A stretch of DNA of 64,000 bases from UBA935 sp031556725. Lineage in GTDB: Bacteria > Bacillota > Clostridia > Lachnospirales > Lachnospiraceae. Shown here in pieces: positions 27,069 to 36,010 of this stretch. The stretch spans positions 1-64,000 of the forward strand of contig JAVBSL010000025.1 of assembly GCA_031556725.1 (NCBI GenBank). The letters run 5' to 3'. A program made the translations under genes and the position numbers. The notes beneath the pieces are model-generated. The model made no database searches, had not been told where the DNA came from, and worked only from the letters and a program-made list of their open reading frames with translations. The first letter of the stretch is position 1, and every line of letters starts with the position of its first letter.

Positions 27069-27731
27069 TTATTTCCCTTCCTCATAGCCTAGCGCATCGA
27101 CTTTTTTTCTTGCTTTTTCTATGGCCTGTTCCGGCGTTTCCTTGTCTTCCTTCAGCTTACCGGCCAAAAGACCGCCGCCAACGCCTAATCCGGCTCCGAC
27201 CATGGCCGCTGCTGCCGCAACTCCCGAGGTTACCAGATCAATGCCGCCGCCTGCTGCCGGTGCCGCTGTTGCCGCTGCCTCAGAGGCTTCCACCGCTGCA
27301 TTATACGTTTGCTGTAAGGTAACCTCATTATGACTGACATTGATATTTGTTTGTGAGACGTTAACCGGTACTCCGGTGGCGGCTCCGGCTGAAGCCCCCG
27401 CTGAAGCTACCTTGGCCGGACGGCCGTAAAAATCCTGTTTGTGAGCCCGGAAATTATTGCTCTTGGCTACTGCCTTGGTTTCGGAATTACGATACTGACC
27501 GGTGGTTTCCTCCAGTACTTTACTCAATTTCTGCAGAATTGCCGACCGGTTCTCAAGAACACCGATCAGCTTACTTATGGATTCTCTGGCACCCTCCAGC
27601 ATCTTGTCGGTACCCAGGTTTTTTTGTACACTCTTTAAGGTTTCAATTCCGGCATTGAGATTACTGACAATCTTGTCATATTCACTTTTTTGCTGGGATA
27701 ACACTGTCAGAGATACTTTATACTTGCCCAT
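27069..27731 (-). CDS. T7SS-associated coiled-coil, Ala/Gly-rich protein
   Basis: A 220-residue protein. The first 90 residues are helical with a heptad-like pattern (LSQQKSEYDKIVSNLNAGIE), similar in length and style to DUF5082-like partners found beside WXG100 genes. A low-complexity Ala-rich middle follows. A glycine-rich hydrophobic stretch near the C-terminus (VAAAAAMVGAGLGVGGGLLA, about residues 173-192) could insert in membrane or act as a glycine-zipper. It lies in the T7SS operon after the five WXG100 genes, so it is a candidate substrate or chaperone rather than core machinery. Confidence 0.6.
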   Translation of the reverse strand: MGKYKVSLTVLSQQKSEYDKIVSNLNAGIETLKSVQKNLGTDKMLEGARESISKLIGVLENRSAILQKLSKVLEETTGQYRNSETKAVAKSNNFRAHKQDFYGRPAKVASAGASAGAATGVPVNVSQTNINVSHNEVTLQQTYNAAVEASEAAATAAPAAGGGIDLVTSGVAAAAAMVGAGLGVGGGLLAGKLKEDKETPEQAIEKARKKVDALGYEEGK

Positions 27732-27766
27732 ACTTACTCCTTTCCATATGCCGTCTTACTATCATT

Positions 27767-28081
27767 TTATTTCATGTTAATTTTCAGTTTACTGGTAGAT
27801 TCACTTACCTTTTTTTCATTTGCCGTATAAACATCCGATGTCTCTGAAAGCGTCCGGGCATAGTTATCTACTACTGCTAAGGTCTCCTCACACTTTCCTT
27901 CTATTGAATTAAATTTGGCATAAAATTCATTTGCGGCATCTCCTGTCCAGGTAGACTTGAGATTTTTTACCGCCGTTTTAGCCTCTCCCAGATAGCTGAA
28001 TATATTTTTATAATTGTTTTTTATATCTGCCGAATATGTTTTCAGTTGCTTCGCGTCAACTGTAATTTCTCCTGCTGCCAT
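27767..28081 (-). CDS. WXG100 family protein (WTG)
   Basis: A 104-residue protein from ATG 28081 behind AGGAGG. It has the WXG100 hairpin layout: helix, turn with W45-T-G47, second helix. The tail VYTANEKKVSESTSKLK closely matches the tail of the paralogue at 28,746-29,066, including a Y-x-x-x-E type signal like the YxxxD/E export motif. Such proteins are small secreted substrates or co-substrates of EssC. It is the last of five tandem paralogues. Confidence 0.85.
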   Translation of the reverse strand: MAAGEITVDAKQLKTYSADIKNNYKNIFSYLGEAKTAVKNLKSTWTGDAANEFYAKFNSIEGKCEETLAVVDNYARTLSETSDVYTANEKKVSESTSKLKINMK

Positions 28082-28091
28082 GCTGCTCCTC

Positions 28092-28400
28092 CTAATTTCC
28101 TTTACCCAGATATTTATTGACCATATCCATTGCTTTGCTGTCAGTCTGCGTATATTGGCTTGAAAACTCATTCATGGTATCACCCATCTGCTGAAGCACA
28201 ATATATAACTGATTCAGATTGTTTTTATCGGCCTGATACATCTTTAAGTAGGATGAACTGGCATCCCCCTTCCAGATACTGGAAACCTTCTGGATATTTT
28301 CGTCCAATTTATTTACTTCTTTTTGAATTTTAGAAGCCAGCTGGGTCAGGTTGGATCCTGCCGCTTTCAGCTTTGCCGCATTTACTTGCTGTGAGCCCAT
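28092..28400 (-). CDS. WXG100 family protein (WKG)
   Basis: A 102-residue all-helical protein with W43-K-G45 at the hairpin turn. Hydrophobic heptads flank it (LASKIQKEVNKLDENIQKV; LYIVLQQMGDTMNEFSSQY). The C-terminal Y-T-Q-T-D fits a YxxxD export signal. It lies 11 bases upstream of the WTG paralogue and may heterodimerise with one of its neighbours, as known for WXG100 pairs. Confidence 0.85.
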   Translation of the reverse strand: MGSQQVNAAKLKAAGSNLTQLASKIQKEVNKLDENIQKVSSIWKGDASSSYLKMYQADKNNLNQLYIVLQQMGDTMNEFSSQYTQTDSKAMDMVNKYLGKGN

Positions 28401-28449
28401 ATTATCGCCTTTCTTATCTTATCTTTTCCTATCTTTTCTAATTTTGCAG

Positions 28450-28746
28450 TTAATTACTTGCTGTCTTGGCTTTTGCCTGATCTTCTGCCGCCTGCATGGT
28501 TTTACATGCTTCCCGCAGGACGGTTGCAATCTCTCTCATGGAAGAAACGTTAGAGGCCAGATTGGTATTCATTTCTTTCATATAGCCAAGATAAGTATTG
28601 GCCGACTTACCTGACCAGGCAGCCTTCAGTGCTTCATTGGCCGTATCAAGTTTCTTCACACATCCCGAATTCAGCTTATCGGCTGTTTCTTCTAACTGCT
28701 TTGCCTGTTTTTGAATCTGGGCAGCATTAAAGTTTATATTTGCCAT
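28450..28746 (-). CDS. WXG100 family protein (WSG)
   Basis: A 98-residue helical hairpin protein with W44-S-G46. The first helix is AAQIQKQAKQLEETADKLN and the second ends REACKTMQAAEDQAKAKTAS, without an obvious YxxxD/E. It could therefore be the partner carried by a signal-bearing paralogue. Its start codon overlaps the previous gene's stop region, consistent with translational coupling inside the operon. Confidence 0.85.
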   Translation of the reverse strand: MANINFNAAQIQKQAKQLEETADKLNSGCVKKLDTANEALKAAWSGKSANTYLGYMKEMNTNLASNVSSMREIATVLREACKTMQAAEDQAKAKTASN

Positions 28747-29066
28747 TATTTCATACCTCCGAATTTCAATTTACCGGCATTATTTCCGACCTTTTTCTCG
28801 GCATCGTTGTAGATGCCGGCCAGTTCGCCCAATGTTGTCTCGTATCTGGACAACATTGATAAAATATCATTGGAACTGCTTTGGAGCTGTTTTCCAACAG
28901 CATTCAGATCATCTGCACTGTCGCCGGACCAACTGTCCTGCAATTTACGAAATATAGCATTCAGGGATTCCACCGTAGTGGAAATCCCTTTTCTTATATT
29001 TGAAATGTCATTGGCTGCCGATACCAGTTGACCGGTATCAATTTTATTGGTTCCGTCATTTGCCAT
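28746..29066 (-). CDS. WXG100 family protein (WSG)
   Basis: A 106-residue protein from the ATG at 29066, three codons inside the longest frame. W46-S-G48 marks the hairpin turn. The C-terminus YNDAEKKVGNNAGKLKFGG carries a YxxxE-like signal and resembles the tail of the WTG paralogue, so these two may be the exported halves of different pairs. It is the second of five tandem copies. Confidence 0.85.
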   Translation of the reverse strand: MANDGTNKIDTGQLVSAANDISNIRKGISTTVESLNAIFRKLQDSWSGDSADDLNAVGKQLQSSSNDILSMLSRYETTLGELAGIYNDAEKKVGNNAGKLKFGGMK

Positions 29067-29100
29067 GTTTATCACCTAATCCCTTCTATTTCTGTTTTGC

Positions 29101-29409
29101 TTATCCCCTTGCGGATTTATTGATCAGGCTTTCGCTTTCTTCTTCAGCCCGGTCCATATCATCGGCTATCTCCATCAGCCCCTGGGCTACCTCACCATAT
29201 TGGGTAATCATTTCCTGTAAGGCCTTCAGGTCATTTTGATAGCTTTGAAAAAAGCGCTCCTTAACATCTGAACTCCAGCTCTTACTTAAGCCTTCGATGG
29301 TGGTCTGAAACTTCTGAAGCTGTTTGCCGATTTCCGAAGATGCACCGTCTACCTGCTTGGCGGTGGAACGCAATACATCCGAGTCCATCTCGATTGAATT
29401 GTTTGCCAT
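29101..29409 (-). CDS. WXG100-like protein (WSS variant)
   Basis: A 102-residue protein from ATG 29409. The turn reads W45-S-S rather than W-x-G, but length, helix pattern (QVDGASSEIGKQLQKFQTT; LKALQEMITQYGEVAQGLME) and position, directly after the yukD-like gene, identify it as WXG100-like. It lies closest to the EssC gene, the usual place of the EsxA-like substrate. Confidence 0.8.
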   Translation of the reverse strand: MANNSIEMDSDVLRSTAKQVDGASSEIGKQLQKFQTTIEGLSKSWSSDVKERFFQSYQNDLKALQEMITQYGEVAQGLMEIADDMDRAEEESESLINKSARG

Positions 29410-29425
29410 GTTTATATCCTCCGAT

Positions 29426-29680
29426 CTAGAGCAATACTGCTCTGCTGCCATTACCCAGTCCAACCTCTTCAAAGGTTTCACCGTCCTGGATCAATCCTTC
29501 CAAATCAACCGAACAAAAAACCGGTTCCTCCTCTTCGGAAAAGAAATTATGTCCTTCCAATTCGGTAATCTGGTCAATAATCTGTTTTTTGGCGGCTCCT
29601 ATCTTCATGCAATCATCCAGCAGAAATTCATAGCTTTTGGCATTGCCGGGAATATTTACTTCCATATTTATCTTTGCCAT
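29426..29680 (-). CDS. esaB: YukD/EsaB ubiquitin-like T7SS component
   Basis: An 84-residue protein of the YukD ubiquitin-like fold: an N-terminal beta strand pair (INMEVNIPGNAKSYEFLLDD) and a C-terminal GNGSRAVLL. EsaB/YukD is a cytosolic accessory protein required for T7SSb activity. It sits two bases after essC and 16 bases before the first WXG100 gene, the usual context. Confidence 0.85.
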   Translation of the reverse strand: MAKINMEVNIPGNAKSYEFLLDDCMKIGAAKKQIIDQITELEGHNFFSEEEEPVFCSVDLEGLIQDGETFEEVGLGNGSRAVLL

Positions 29681-29682
29681 AC

Positions 29683-32600
29683 TTAATCCTCCGTCACTTG
29701 TGGTGTTACTACTGTTGCTGCTTTTCCCATAAGTCCCATGTAGGCCACTCCGGCAGATAATTTCCTGATCCGGTCATTGTCACTCATCTCCAAATCGAAA
29801 ATGCCCTGTTCATCAAAGGCGCCGCCTAAATGAATACCTTTTCCGTAATTACCAAAGATCCGCAGTGCTGCAAAATTGTAACAGTCCTGATATTCCTTGG
29901 GTGAACAGCCTAATAAGAAATGAATCTTATGCTCCAAACCTTTCTCAAAGACGATTTCCAGGAATTCACTCATATCCTGTTCACTGTCATAAGCTGCTTC
30001 AAAAAATCCTGCCGCATCATTGATTAATACTACAATCCGGTCATATCCTTTTAACTTTTCGGGAATATCATCACCGTTTTGTCTTGCTTCATAAACGATT
30101 TCATTGCGTTCACTAAGTTGAGGAACAATGATTTCTTCCATGAAACCGAATAGGCTTTCTTTATTGGTAAAGTATCCGTCCAGCTTATTCTTACCGGCAA
30201 ACTCTTCCAGCTCCTTTAAAGGACTGTCATAAACATAAACCTTGCTTCCCTTTTGTTTCATCTGTAAGGCTGCAAATTTTAAGAAATTAGTTTTTCCGCT
30301 TTTTCCGCCGCCGCTGACAGCAAAACAAAGTTCCTGATTCAAATCGGTGCTGATCACTTTGCCGGTTTCTACGTTGGTTCCCAATGCCAACTCATTGTCC
30401 CTGATCTCTTTTACTTCTCCTAATGCCATAAATTCTTTCATGGTAATGGACTCTATGTTTGCTCCCACTTTTTTAGCTTTGTTGCTTCCGCCCTTAGCCA
30501 GCGCCTCAAATTCCTTATGCAATGTGGTAATCAGATTACCGCCCTCTTCACTGCGGACAGGTAATGCCACCTGGAATTCCAAAGGTGTATTGATCTTAAT
30601 CAAACCGCGGCCGGTGGTCCGGTCATCGGGCAGGATTTCTGTACGCATACCGATTACCGAATCATATTCAAACCGGTCTGCCAACTGCAATCCGATACCG
30701 GAAGTAATATTCTGAGCAATCCGGCTTCTGATATCGCCCGAATTGTTACAGGTAATGATCATATAGATACCGTAGCTGGCACCCTCCCGTGACATCTGAA
30801 CAAAGACGTCTTCATACTGATCATAGCTGTCATTAAAGGCTGCATAATTATCAACTGCAAACAAAATCATCGGGAAATCATGATATGCTGCCGAGTAATC
30901 TCTAAAGGAACCCATTCCCTTTTCGGCAAAGGCTTTCTTTCTTTCGGACAGGTTTTTCTGCAGGAAGCCCATCATATCTTCAATCTTTTCATCCTCCCCT
31001 TCCATACACACACATCCGGTATGGGGGAGTTTGCCGAATACCGGTAAGGTACGGCTGGAGAAATCAATAATATACAAGTTGATCTTTTCTGGTGAATAAG
31101 CGGTGGCCGCTCCATAAAGGATGGTCTCTAACAAGGTGGTCTTTCCGGCACCGGAGGATCCGCAGATCATCAAATGTCCGTCTCTGATAAAATCAGCAAA
31201 TACGGTAAACTGTCTCTGATTTTCCGGATCATCCGCCTGACCAAGGGGCAGTAACACATAATCTCTGTTCCATACAAAATCCAACTCTTCCAGATAAATC
31301 TGATCCGGCAGCGGGGGCATCCAGATTTGCTTTAAGGGCGCAATCTTATTATCCGCCATAATTTTTGCCGAGTATTTTACCACTGCATCAAGCTGGGTAA
31401 ATTTCTGGATATTATCACTTTTACCTTTTTTCTTCTTCTTCACCACTTCCGGTTTACCGATCAGGTTAACGATTTCGGCTTTGGCTTTGCTGTCATCACT
31501 GAAGGAAATCTCCGGCGTATAAGGTGCTCCCGACCACCCGGACTGGAATTCTTCAAAGATTTCATCATTTCCCACCTGCAGGAAACCGCGTCCGGTACCG
31601 GTGATAAAGGCCGCATCGGTACGCTTGATCATTTCGTTGGAATCCTGTTTATCCGCAACCCGCAGACACAGACGGAAACGGGTATTGCTCCAGATTTCGT
31701 CATCTACCACACCACTGGGCTTCTGGGTTGCCAGAATCAGGTTAACACCAAGGCTTCGGCCTACACGGGCTGCCGATACTAACGCGCGGACGAAATCCGG
31801 CTGTTCTTTTTTAAGTTCCGCAAACTCATCGGCAATAATCAGCAGATGGGGCATAGGCTCATCGGCTTCACCGTTACGGAACAGTTCGATATAAGCATCG
31901 ATATGTTTGATTTTATACTCATTAAAGATCCGCTGTCTCCGCTTGATTTCGGCATTAATGGACAGCAATGCACGGTTGGTCTGATTTCCGCCTAAGTTGG
32001 TAATCATGCCGGCCAAATGAGGAAGACCCTCAAAACTCTGAGCCATACCGCCGCCTTTATAGTCAATTAAGATAAAGGACACTTCATGAGGATGGTAATT
32101 TACCACTAAACTTAAAATATAACTCTGCAGGGTTTCGGATTTACCGGAACCTGTAGTTCCTGCCACCAAACCATGAGGACCATGATATTTTTCATGAATA
32201 TCCAGATAGAGTGGCTGATCTCCCGATTTATAGCCAATCATAGACTTCATGCTCTCGTAAGTTCTGTTCTCCAGCCACTTATGATAAATATCCAGATCTT
32301 CCACTTTAGAAGTCTTATACATATCAAGAAAAGAGATGGTATCCGGAATAGCTGAACTTGTACCGGTCTCACGAACCTTAAAATTAGCCAGCTCTCTGGA
32401 AAATCCGTCAATCTGTTTATGATTCACCACATCAAATGTGATATTTTCTTTTTCTTCAAATAGTGATAAGGTGCTGTAGCAGCCTTTGTATGTGTCATCG
32501 TTTTGAACAATGGCCGTACAATTGGCCGGAATTTTATCAATGGCATCTGCCACAAAGATAACACTGAATCCTGCTTCTTTGGGCGGGTTCATCAGATATT

Positions 32601-34284
32601 TCGAAATCGCCTCTTCGGCAACCAGAGAAATATCACGAATAATAATCACATAATGAGGCAATGTTTTCATTTCGCCTTCGCTATTTTTATTCTTTTCTTC
32701 TTCTTCCAGACGTTCTCTGATCATACCGGAAAGAACGTACATAATATCACCCACGGTTTTGGCATCACAAGCTAACATCCGCAGCTTCCCATCCGGTGAT
32801 TTGGTGTGAGGCAGCCATTTTGCATAAGCCATCTCCTCTAAGTCGCGTCCGGGAAATATATAGCAGAGACGTACATCGGTATAAGGATGAGCTCCCGCTA
32901 TCTGCAGGGAAAAAGCCCGCACCATTTCGTTTCTTTTTTCTTTATCCGCGCTAACGATACCGATCATCCTGTTATCATAGACCGATACTGCTACCGGAAT
33001 ATCCTTAAGCGTTTGATATTGTTCCTGCAGTTCATAAATATGGTCGTTAAGCGGGTCATGTTCACCACCTATTTCTTCTTTGGCAACTTCGATAAAATTA
33101 GGGGAGTTTATGGTTCCCACACCAAGTCTTACGGAAAGAAAATCTGCATGAGTACTGCTTTTTTCCCATAATCTTCTGGTGTTATCTTTTACAAAACCAA
33201 GCACTTCCTGAGAAGAAGGATACTGCTCTTCCAAGACCTTCTTGTTGTACTCACTTTTACTTTTCAGAATCTCTTCCACTTTAACTACATATTCCACGAA
33301 CTTGTTAACACGGCTGGATTCGCTTTCGGTCTCTTCCTTCTTGGCATAATTTACATTTACGATAGCCCAGACTGCTCCGATAGCGGCAGCACCAACAGAC
33401 ATCATCAGGCCGCCCATACCCAGTCCTTCACCGCCGCTCATTACTGCAGCCAGCGCGATGGGAATGATCATGGTAAAAGAAGGTCCGATAGTAAAGATCA
33501 TGGGCTGTCTTTTTTGCTTTTGCTTCTTTTGACATTTTTCAATAGCTACCTTTTCGGTATCTAATTTCATCACTCTTCTGGGTGTGCGCAGGAAATAGTC
33601 CTCTTTTTCCTCCAGCATTACTTCTTCGCTTTCCCCTTCAAATTTTGGAATGGAGATTTTATCAATATTTCTAACCTTACATTCACCATCAGGGTTATTG
33701 ATAGCTAACAGATTATTTAAATAAACGATTTTTAAACCTACCGCATAAATAATATCACCATAGCTTAACTTGGTTCGCTGGGTAATCAGCCGGCCGTTCA
33801 AAAAGGTTCCGTTAACACTGTCCTTATCTTCTACATAAGCACTTCCTGCTTCTATCATAATCTCCGCATGCACGCCGGTCAGAAAACGATTCTTGTAAAC
33901 GATATCGCACAAGTCGTCACTTCCGATTTGCAGCTTCATTACACTTCCTTCTTTAATCAGGTACTTTTGGAAATGCGTTGCCTCTGTTAATACCTCATCA
34001 ATCTTTACCGAAAAAACCGTATTATCTGTCCTTACGGTTCCCTCCAGAACCATACCATTCTCCAGTCCCATTGATGTGACTGCATCCCCTTTATGCATTA
34101 AGGTATATTGTGAGGTGGCATTAATTTTCCATTTGTTGCTCCAAACCTCGATATCCAACATCAATTCATTTTTGAGGCCGCTGATATAAGGGCGGATTCC
34201 GGTTGGTACCTTACGGTTATCAACATTGGGCAGGTAATTCTCAGAAAATCCGTTTTCAAAAAAAACTGTCATTAAAAATCCCAT
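29683..34284 (-). CDS. essC: EssC-type T7SS FtsK/SpoIIIE ATPase with FHA domain
   Basis: A 1533-residue motor protein; ATG 34284 follows GGAGAG. A beta-rich N-terminus and an FHA domain (about 115-190, IGSDDLCDIVY...DSVNGTFLNGR) precede two membrane segments (about 262-312). Three FtsK-like ATPase domains follow. D1 has an intact Walker A (GTTGSGKSE, 709-717) and Walker B (LLIIADEFAEL, 814-824). D2 has Walker A GSSGAGKTT (1042-1050) but a Walker B ending VDN. D3 has GGGKSGKTN (about 1325-1333) and a Walker B-like segment ending INDAA. As in known EssC proteins, D1 is likely the active motor and D2/D3 bind substrate signals. It energises WXG100 export. Confidence 0.93.
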   Translation of the reverse strand: MGFLMTVFFENGFSENYLPNVDNRKVPTGIRPYISGLKNELMLDIEVWSNKWKINATSQYTLMHKGDAVTSMGLENGMVLEGTVRTDNTVFSVKIDEVLTEATHFQKYLIKEGSVMKLQIGSDDLCDIVYKNRFLTGVHAEIMIEAGSAYVEDKDSVNGTFLNGRLITQRTKLSYGDIIYAVGLKIVYLNNLLAINNPDGECKVRNIDKISIPKFEGESEEVMLEEKEDYFLRTPRRVMKLDTEKVAIEKCQKKQKQKRQPMIFTIGPSFTMIIPIALAAVMSGGEGLGMGGLMMSVGAAAIGAVWAIVNVNYAKKEETESESSRVNKFVEYVVKVEEILKSKSEYNKKVLEEQYPSSQEVLGFVKDNTRRLWEKSSTHADFLSVRLGVGTINSPNFIEVAKEEIGGEHDPLNDHIYELQEQYQTLKDIPVAVSVYDNRMIGIVSADKEKRNEMVRAFSLQIAGAHPYTDVRLCYIFPGRDLEEMAYAKWLPHTKSPDGKLRMLACDAKTVGDIMYVLSGMIRERLEEEEKNKNSEGEMKTLPHYVIIIRDISLVAEEAISKYLMNPPKEAGFSVIFVADAIDKIPANCTAIVQNDDTYKGCYSTLSLFEEKENITFDVVNHKQIDGFSRELANFKVRETGTSSAIPDTISFLDMYKTSKVEDLDIYHKWLENRTYESMKSMIGYKSGDQPLYLDIHEKYHGPHGLVAGTTGSGKSETLQSYILSLVVNYHPHEVSFILIDYKGGGMAQSFEGLPHLAGMITNLGGNQTNRALLSINAEIKRRQRIFNEYKIKHIDAYIELFRNGEADEPMPHLLIIADEFAELKKEQPDFVRALVSAARVGRSLGVNLILATQKPSGVVDDEIWSNTRFRLCLRVADKQDSNEMIKRTDAAFITGTGRGFLQVGNDEIFEEFQSGWSGAPYTPEISFSDDSKAKAEIVNLIGKPEVVKKKKKGKSDNIQKFTQLDAVVKYSAKIMADNKIAPLKQIWMPPLPDQIYLEELDFVWNRDYVLLPLGQADDPENQRQFTVFADFIRDGHLMICGSSGAGKTTLLETILYGAATAYSPEKINLYIIDFSSRTLPVFGKLPHTGCVCMEGEDEKIEDMMGFLQKNLSERKKAFAEKGMGSFRDYSAAYHDFPMILFAVDNYAAFNDSYDQYEDVFVQMSREGASYGIYMIITCNNSGDIRSRIAQNITSGIGLQLADRFEYDSVIGMRTEILPDDRTTGRGLIKINTPLEFQVALPVRSEEGGNLITTLHKEFEALAKGGSNKAKKVGANIESITMKEFMALGEVKEIRDNELALGTNVETGKVISTDLNQELCFAVSGGGKSGKTNFLKFAALQMKQKGSKVYVYDSPLKELEEFAGKNKLDGYFTNKESLFGFMEEIIVPQLSERNEIVYEARQNGDDIPEKLKGYDRIVVLINDAAGFFEAAYDSEQDMSEFLEIVFEKGLEHKIHFLLGCSPKEYQDCYNFAALRIFGNYGKGIHLGGAFDEQGIFDLEMSDNDRIRKLSAGVAYMGLMGKAATVVTPQVTED

Positions 34285-34296
34285 GATTACTCTCCT

Positions 34297-35235
34297 CTAT
34301 TGTTTAATATCATTTAAAACAGCTACTGCAAGGTTTTCCAAATCGTCTTCTTTGCCCTCAATTTTGGTTCCGTATGATGCAAAATAGCACTGGTTGTTGG
34401 TTGCATATAATATCATACCGGCTACCGGCATTTTGATCCCTCCGCCACCAAGCGCTTCTCCCGTTACATAGCTGGTGCTGTATACTATATGGCCATCCTT
34501 GGAAGTAGAAGAGTAGGTATCAAATGTTGGCGCAAGGCTTGACATACCGTTATTAAGAAGATCCTGGCAAATACTGGCTGCATCTCCTCCATCAAAGAAA
34601 GAACTGGGTACTTTCTCAACCAAAATAAAAGTATAATCATCATCTTCCTTTTTTCCATATTCAAAACTAATGCTGCCGTCCCCATTGTCATCAGCAAAAT
34701 AAGCAGACGGATAATTTACCGTATAATTAGCCTGCTTGACAATTACACTTTCATCCAACTTAGCCTTAAAGATCTTCGAAGTGCCACCCCCTGAAAGGGC
34801 TGCTGCTAAAATAACTACAAGCAAAATTACGCCTGCGGCTGCACCTCCGATAATGGCTGCCATTTTAACCGGAAAAGGTTTCGCTTCAGTCTTTTCTACG
34901 GTTGCTATTTTTTCTTTCATAGCTGCTGCCGTAGATGTGGAGGGTGCCTTTTCAGTTGTTTGAGCTTTTTTCTCAGCTACCTTTGCTGCTCGTTCTGCCG
35001 CTCCCTGTGCTGCTTTCACCGCTTCTTCTTCAGCTTTTACGGCTGCCTGTTTGGCTTCTTCCTGAGCAATTCGCTGCCGCTCGGTTTCTTCTGCCAACCG
35101 ATTGATTTCCGCTTCCATTTCCGCTTTTTTACGAAGTATTTCAGCCTGTCTATCCTGTTCAGCCTGCTCTTCCTGTTGCTTTTTCCTTTTGGTTGCAAAT
35201 AAGGCATCTGCCTCTTGATTAGAATTTCCGCTCAT
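34297..35235 (-). CDS. T7SS-linked coiled-coil single-span membrane protein
   Basis: A 312-residue protein, first gene of the T7SS operon. Residues 1-110 are a highly charged coiled coil rich in Glu, Lys, Gln and Ala. A single membrane segment follows (MAAIIGGAAAGVILLVVILA, about 124-143). The outer domain (about 155-312) contains YTVNYPSAYF and ASICQDLLNNGMSSLAP. The cytoplasm-membrane-outside layout parallels EssB, but the sequence is not recognisably EssB. It may replace the missing EssB/EssA/EsaA. The outer domain shows a faint resemblance to the lipoprotein at 42,845-43,876. Confidence 0.6.
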   Translation of the reverse strand: MSGNSNQEADALFATKRKKQQEEQAEQDRQAEILRKKAEMEAEINRLAEETERQRIAQEEAKQAAVKAEEEAVKAAQGAAERAAKVAEKKAQTTEKAPSTSTAAAMKEKIATVEKTEAKPFPVKMAAIIGGAAAGVILLVVILAAALSGGGTSKIFKAKLDESVIVKQANYTVNYPSAYFADDNGDGSISFEYGKKEDDDYTFILVEKVPSSFFDGGDAASICQDLLNNGMSSLAPTFDTYSSTSKDGHIVYSTSYVTGEALGGGGIKMPVAGMILYATNNQCYFASYGTKIEGKEDDLENLAVAVLNDIKQ

Positions 35236-35266
35236 CTTATCTCCTCCTTAGGGTGATTATTTTCTA

Positions 35267-35311
35267 ATATTAACACTCAAAATTTTCCAAAAATAGTATC
35301 CCGCAGTTACC
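35267..35311 (-). promoter_or_regulatory. T7SS operon promoter with regulator site
   Basis: On the minus strand GGTAACTG-C-GGGATACT (35,295-35,311) lies 22 bases before a TAATAT -10 (35,267-35,272), with no good -35. The same block with few changes precedes the genes at 43,876 and 38,580, which indicates activation by a common regulator. Confidence 0.65.
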
Positions 35312-35326
35312 TTTTTAGCAAAATGC

Positions 35327-35367
35327 AAAAAAAATACCCCAAAAATCTTCTTTAAGGATCCTTGGGG
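35327..35367 (-). terminator. intrinsic terminator after the response regulator
   Basis: On the minus strand CCCCAAGGAT-loop-ATTTTTGGGG is followed by TATTTTTTTT, 11 bases after the response-regulator stop. It insulates the T7SS promoter from the kinase operon. Confidence 0.75.
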
Positions 35368-35377
35368 CCGCTTTTAT

Positions 35378-36010
35378 TTATTCTGATATAAAGTATTTTC
35401 TTAATTCATTTCGTTTAGAAATATCCAGCTTGTCAAATATCTGATAAACGATTCTTTTCACATATCCGTAGGAATAATGACAAATATCACTGATTTCCTG
35501 ATTGGTGTATCCTGATATAATCATTTTTGCCACCGTAAATTCCGTTTTGGAAAGAGTTTTCTGCATCCTTTGCAACTTTTCCGGATCGTATTCGATCACT
35601 CCGGATTCTTCTGAAACAGATAATCCAGCCCGCTTGCTATTATTGATATGGGCTTTGATGCGGGCGATTAATATGTCCTTTACAAAGGGTTTGGTAATAT
35701 AATCAACCGCTCCCATTTCCAGACCCTTAATTTCATATCTGACCGAATCCATTCCCGTTAAGAATATCACCGGAAGACCTTCGCACCCTTTCATTTCCTT
35801 AATTTTCTGTAATGTTTCATATCCATCCATATCAGGCATATCTACATCCATCAAAATCAGATCAGGTATCAATTCTTTTTCCAAAAGGCTGATCGCTTGC
35901 TTGCCGGACTTAGCCATACTTACCTGATAATCATATTGAAGCAAAATACTTTCCGCTGATTTAAGTAAGTTAATATCATCATCTATTACCAATATTCTAC
36001 TTTCTGCCAT
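35378..36010 (-). CDS. response regulator, receiver plus LuxR-type HTH
   Basis: A 210-residue protein from the ATG at 36010. The receiver domain has the acidic pocket (VIDDD), phospho-acceptor Asp in LILMDVDMPDMDGYE and the conserved Lys in YITKPF. The C-terminal HTH is LuxR/GerE-like (LSKTEFTVAKMIISGYTNQE, then YVKRIVYQIFDKLDISKRNE). It overlaps the kinase gene by 14 bases and lies between it and the T7SS promoter, so it is the prime candidate to bind the shared promoter elements at 35,295, 38,496 and 43,936. Confidence 0.9.
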   Translation of the reverse strand: MAESRILVIDDDINLLKSAESILLQYDYQVSMAKSGKQAISLLEKELIPDLILMDVDMPDMDGYETLQKIKEMKGCEGLPVIFLTGMDSVRYEIKGLEMGAVDYITKPFVKDILIARIKAHINNSKRAGLSVSEESGVIEYDPEKLQRMQKTLSKTEFTVAKMIISGYTNQEISDICHYSYGYVKRIVYQIFDKLDISKRNELRKYFISE

